From Opisthorchis felineus (Eukaryota > Platyhelminthes > Trematoda > Opisthorchiida > Opisthorchiidae), in contig SJOL01002920.1 in the NCBI GenBank assembly GCA_004794785.1, forward strand, positions 106,115 through 170,114: DNA of 64,000 bases. The letters run 5' to 3'. The position numbers and the translations under genes are program-made. Below are positions 54,501 through 60,500 of this stretch, in pieces. The stretch's first letter is position 1. Every line of letters starts with the position of its first letter. The notes below the pieces were generated by a model. That model had not been told where the DNA came from, did not search any database, and saw only the letters and a program-made list of their open reading frames with translations.

Positions 54501-57500
54501 GCGCGTCATGTAGCTGGGATATCTGTGCATTCTGTAAAATTGAAAATATCTCGAAAAAAGCATCAGAATTTTGTTCCTTTATCAGTATATATTTTCCATT
54601 ATTGAGAAACTGACCAGATACAGATGTGTTGCTTGAAAACCGCCTAACTGCACTGAATTTGTTTCGAAAAAATATTGTCGGGACAATAAGAACTGGTTCC
54701 TCAAAGGAGTTAATTTATAAAGGTGAGTCAGACGAAACATCCACCCTTCCCTAAAAGAGACAAGAAACTTCAAATTGTTTACAAGCGCTTCTCAGCACGC
54801 CCGTTTCCACCAAAAAATGTAACGGAACTTTTAAAATAGATGACTAATAGGTGCTTACTATGATTCTATTGGGTGTGTATAGTGGTGGTGGTGATGGGAC
54901 AACTTCTTGGATCCGACCATATTTTCCATAGAAACTCCCAAAGATACATCTCTTAGAAGACAACATTGAATTTACACCCCAAAATCGCGCACCACTAATA
55001 AAAGTCACTAGCAAATAGTAGTCACTGAACAGTACATGAGAAACTGCATGAATTGCAGTTTATTGCCAAACCGTAGCTAAATTTTACGAAACTTCACTTT
55101 CTACACGGTTAGATGAATTAAGACGCAGGGGAGTCACCGGGAAGTTGTACAGCAGCACACCACATGACCCTCAATGCTGTGAAACTAAGCTTGGCTTACC
55201 ACCCAGTGTCCAGAGCTCTCCTGGCCAAAAATATGAATTCGTCAAAGCTGAACAAAAAGTAGCTCCTAGTCTTGAAAACTGAGCGGTCCACTTCTTTCCT
55301 AGTCTCTTGAATATTACTATAAGGCTTTTGTTCTTACTTCCAGAAACAGTCTGGATGCAGGGAGCTTTCAGTATTGCACACAACCAGTTCGCCCTATGAA
55401 TTTCCTGAGAACAATAAGCAGTGTAAATAATAGGAGAGGACTAATTTGCGTACCATATCAGCTGTTTACATACATCCAAAATGAGCCGACTAGAAAAGCT
55501 GAGGCAACTGAATACCGGTGTTCGATTGCGGTACAACGCAACAGAAACCCAGGTGTTGGAGAGAAAAGAGAGAGTAGGGGGCATAACACGCGTCCAGTCA
55601 AGCGGTCACATAAGAAACGTAACCGGATAAACAATTTTCACTAAAATCCCATTTATGGCTATTGGATGTGTTTAACTTAGACAGCTATGCTGCCATAATA
55701 TAACCAAAATTTGCCGTATGAGAATAAACGTGCGCAAATCTATGAGGGAAATGACTACAACAAACTAATGAGGCAAAGGAAGTTGAAGAAGTGAATGTAC
55801 CGTCGATTGCACGGGCAATTCTGCGTTTTCAAGCTACGCCCCACCTCCCACCGCATTGCGTAACCAACTGAGAATAAAGGCTGATAAATTAATCTGACAT
55901 CCACTTCAGAGTGGATAACTTTGGTCCGTCCTGATACTTAGATCCGCGAGAAAATCGTTCATACATCCATCTATTTGATTAAAGCGTGCAAACGTGCTCC
56001 GGTCCTTTTCCATAAGTCTGGGGAAAATGTGTAGCCCACCAGATCAGGTCACATGCTACACGGATAGGGAAAAACGGGTCATCAACTATGATAAGTAAAA
56101 AAAAGCATAACTGAAAGCGAAATTACGTAAAGTCAATTACTAATAGGTCTTTGAACAGTAGTAAACTACTTCAACTCCCTTATTCATACCGGGACTACGA
56201 TTTTGGTCACATGCTTCGAAAACTTGACACCCTTATGGCCACTGATTGGTCGAAGCAGAGCAGCGTCTCTTCCTTGCGGAGAAAAGCCATCCATAAAAGT
56301 TCCCGCACTTGTCTTGAAGGTATTGACAGTAAAAATGGCTTTTGAGATAATGTTATCCTCTTCAATGGGTGGCGAGGTCTGTGTATGCTATTATTCCACC
56401 AATTGTACTGAACCCTGCATGGGTTTGTAGTTGTAAAGTAGTCATAGTAGCAGGACGCCAGATTGGGCAACCAGTACTGGTGACAGGTAAAAAAAGAAGT
56501 TAGGTCACATGAAGTGACCGACGTTCAAAACCTTCAGCTTATAAGTTGCCCTGAGTGTTGTTACTAACAATGGCATGCTACACCCAAAAAGTTGCTTATT
56601 TCGGAAGTTTGAGGTACAGAGTGGTCCATATTCGTTTCTGATAAAAAAGATAAGGTCTGTGTATATTATTGTTTCCCTGAATGCGTGTGACATCGGAATA
56701 GAACTCCGAGTATAATATGACGAAAAATAGAACGATATTCCCGGTATAATAAGTCAGCCTCATTTGTATAGCTAAAAGTTAAGTATGAAAACAAAGCACG
56801 TTATAAGATAAACTTTCCAGGCAATTGTTTGGACTCAAAACAAACATATGAAAGGGAATATAGTTTACTTCGTATTTGATGGAAAAGTTAATTTCTAGAC
56901 CACTAGTTATAGCCATTTTCCAATATCTGAAGGAATTATCGACATCATCATGACTGTCACCATCACAGACAGTAAAACTGATGAGAAAACATGAAGCAGG
57001 GGAGGTCATTCTAAACCGTTGATCCGGGAAGTAGGGAATGGGTATTTTAGGGGTAGTCAAGGGAACCGTCGACGAAGACGAATACTGTAATGAACTTGAA
57101 GAGGCTAGTGTGGCAGTCAGGTTGCCAATTTCAAGAAGCCAATGACGATGATAAATAGAAACGCAATGACCTATCCACAGCCTTTGAATAGCTGGAAAGT
57201 GGAAGAATGTTGGGATCCGTAAAAGCGAGGAATGGATCAAAATTGATAACATAAAGTGAAGTAGTTAAAGGGAAGGCTCAGGTAGAATATAATGCTTTGA
57301 GGAACATCTGTGCTGGTTTACGCCCGGAAGACAAAATCGTCATGACACACTGGCCTAGATCAATCACTCAGAAAACTTTCAAAACATCTGAACAAACTGC
57401 GCTGCAGGGTAGAAATGGAAGCCCCATCGAGATATCCATACGCCTCCAAGATATGGACGGGATAACTCAAGTAAGTCTGTCTACACGCATATCACAAAAC

Positions 57501-60500
57501 ATGTCCCAATGAAGCAATGGTGTTTAAAACCATAGAGGTGCTCGTAAGGCCGTGTAGAGGAGTACGAGTGAACTGATTAGAAATCGCAGACTTACAAACT
57601 TTTGAAGCATAACGGTTTTTGGGGCTATTGAAGTGAGATAAGAAGCTAATTATTGTAATCACATTGGAGAAAAAATCTTCCGACGGGAACAGACTTTCTG
57701 ACACCCCCGGAGAATTGCTGTCCCTTTGGGGAAGTGTGTAGGACCCAAAATTAAAGTGCTGGATAATGAAATCATTTCATGTAAAAAGTTTCGGTGTTTC
57801 CGCAAGTAGTTTTTAAAACCAACCAATAATCTTCAGGGAGTTACGGCTTGCCTATAATCGTGCTCCAGGGTTTTTATGGGTGGGGTTCGCAAACGATGCT
57901 GGATCTATAACGGTGACGGCGACGTACTCCTATATGGAGGCTAGGTGTGTTCGAATGTGCAAACAAATTGTTCCTGATCATTTCCCTCCAGAACAGTGAA
58001 GTATATGTCATAAACCGGAACTCTCCCACTGCTATTTACCAGGACACTTTCTTTCTCGATCGAAAGCTGGTGGTCGGGCTTGAGTGTTGCAATGATCCCG
58101 CGGGCTACGCTGCCTGGAATTTCATTCTACAAGGTTTAACCACAAGCTGAGGCCCATGATGGAGCACACAGATAGGGAAGAGCACCTGACGGTCCCATGA
58201 GTAATCGTATTGTGAGGCTGCCTGTGGGTAGGGGTGTGAAAATGCTACTCCTGCTTCCTCCTGGAGAAGCCACAGTGCTACGTTCCTCGAGAAAGAATGG
58301 GTAGTAAAAGACCAATCCTAAAACTCACACAATCCGATAGCGCAAGTAGTTCGCCGATACCCAATGCGGTCATAATACAACCAAAACTAACCGGAAGCGC
58401 CCCCACACACTCGTCGTGTAACAGCTCCGAGAGTGAGACGTTTATGAAGTACTCTCAGCGCCCTCAGGCTAGGCAATTAAGTGGGTCAGTCTATTAGATC
58501 CTTGATTCCTGACCTTATGGATTCACCAGAATAATTAGGCCAGGACAAGAGGACTGTTAAAACGAGAGTGATGCACATATCTCACAACGACCCGCAACTA
58601 ACTGAAAAATTGTCATGCAGGTTTCAAGCGTCCGTGGTGTTACCTGATTGGGAGGTCCAGACAGGTGAGGCAGTCGACCGACACAACCAGGACAGTTACC
58701 GGGTCTTCGTCAGAGGCATCAAAAACCAACAACACCGCTCAAGAACGAACGCGTTAGCCTGTTCAGGCCTGATAATTCAGGCGCATGTAGCGTCCACCGG
58801 TGGAGTAGTGGTGACACGCTCGCATCACACCCCAGTATCATATCATTTTTATCCCTACCGCTTACTATAACTCCATTCGTCAACAAGCGACAAAATGCTT
58901 GTGAGCATTCCACTCAAATCAGTATATTAAAACAATGACTGCAAAGTAGACGATGGCTATACTGATTCCTTGATTGCTTGTAAACGGCCTGAAGTGGGAC
59001 GATGGACGTCCTGTGCATTGGCGTCTAGCTTAGCACAGAAGTTACTCTTGAAATCATGTGCCTAACTAGTAGGATAAGTGGCAGGCCTCGAAGAGTCGCA
59101 AAGTGGCATCAACTGAGAGGGTTGGCGTAATTGGTTAAGTCAGCCAGAGTAGACGACTGGAAGCACGCTATAATCACAACCAAAGACGAGCGCACAAAAA
59201 GTTATCAGAAATATATCAACAGTGTTCGGCAGTATGGGCAATAATGACAACGTGTTTAGATAAAAATTTTCTGATTCTCCAAATTCGTGCGAAGACAGCC
59301 CTGTAATTGATCATAAAAATTAGTCAACAACAAGTATGCTGAACAGAAAAGTCTCCCCTGTTACTCACAACCCTATCAACTTAAGAAAGAAATTTTTTGT
59401 TAACTAGGACTAGTAAATGATTCTGCTTCCCACTAAAGATGGCGCACAAATAAACCAACCAGCCCACGTCAATATGATTGGCTTATACACAATACATCCG
59501 GACTTGAAGACTACCAATTCGGTGGTATCAAATTAAAGTAGTCTTTCCTACTAAAAGCAACTTCAAGATTAAAAAATACCGGGCGTTTCACATGAAAGGA
59601 GCCTCCTAAGGACAGATGGAACATAACAACTTGCTTTGGAAAAGTCATGAAAATGTGAGCGACTTTCTTACCATTCTTCTTTCAGAAATCGCCACTTGTA
59701 ATACTAGCAAGGGAAGACAGATTTCAAACAACAGGGCCCAAGAGACATTTCCTACAGTCCACAACAATAGCGCCCTCATTGCTAGGATAAAACCTGACTC
59801 ACTATCCTACTTCGACATCATAGCCGTGCGAAATGCTGCACTTAAACACTTAAATACAAAACCATTGTCAGGCTAATTGTTTGCAGTGCTTCTAGTTGAA
59901 AAGTGAAGGGCTAAGTGTCGGATGTGGATCGCACTTGCGTTGCTTTCACATGTACAAAAAACACCCCTGGTTCTGTCGTAGGTAAGGGATACACAAGTAT
60001 GAGTCAATAAATTGTACTTCAAAGCTCTACCAAAAGATGGGTTCTATTGTGTCAAGAAAAATCAGTCAAAATCACATGTTGAAATTTGGTGAAGGTTTAC
60101 CTTTTACAAGGTGCATCACAAGACTAGCGCATTAGCTGCCAGCGTCAAACCAATCCCCCATAAAGAGTATGCGGTGCTGATTTTGGCACATTACAGGATG
60201 CTCCAGATGCTCCAATTTTGAGGTACATGACCTCTTCTGAAAGCACTGACCTTCTGAAAGCAATTTATGCCTACTTTGGTTTTCAACAGACCAACGATAA
60301 TTGCGGAAATCTACTGTTATGAGAAATCCATTTGGAAACACGAGCGCTGAAAACTCACACTCAAACGAACGCCAAGTAACGGTTGTAATAGGTTAGGAAC
60401 ACCTCATGCATCAACAGATTACGTTGTTGAGTTTGAACACAGCGGCAACGCAGTCCCGAAGCGCATCTTACAGAATACTTTGGTATGAACGCTACATCAA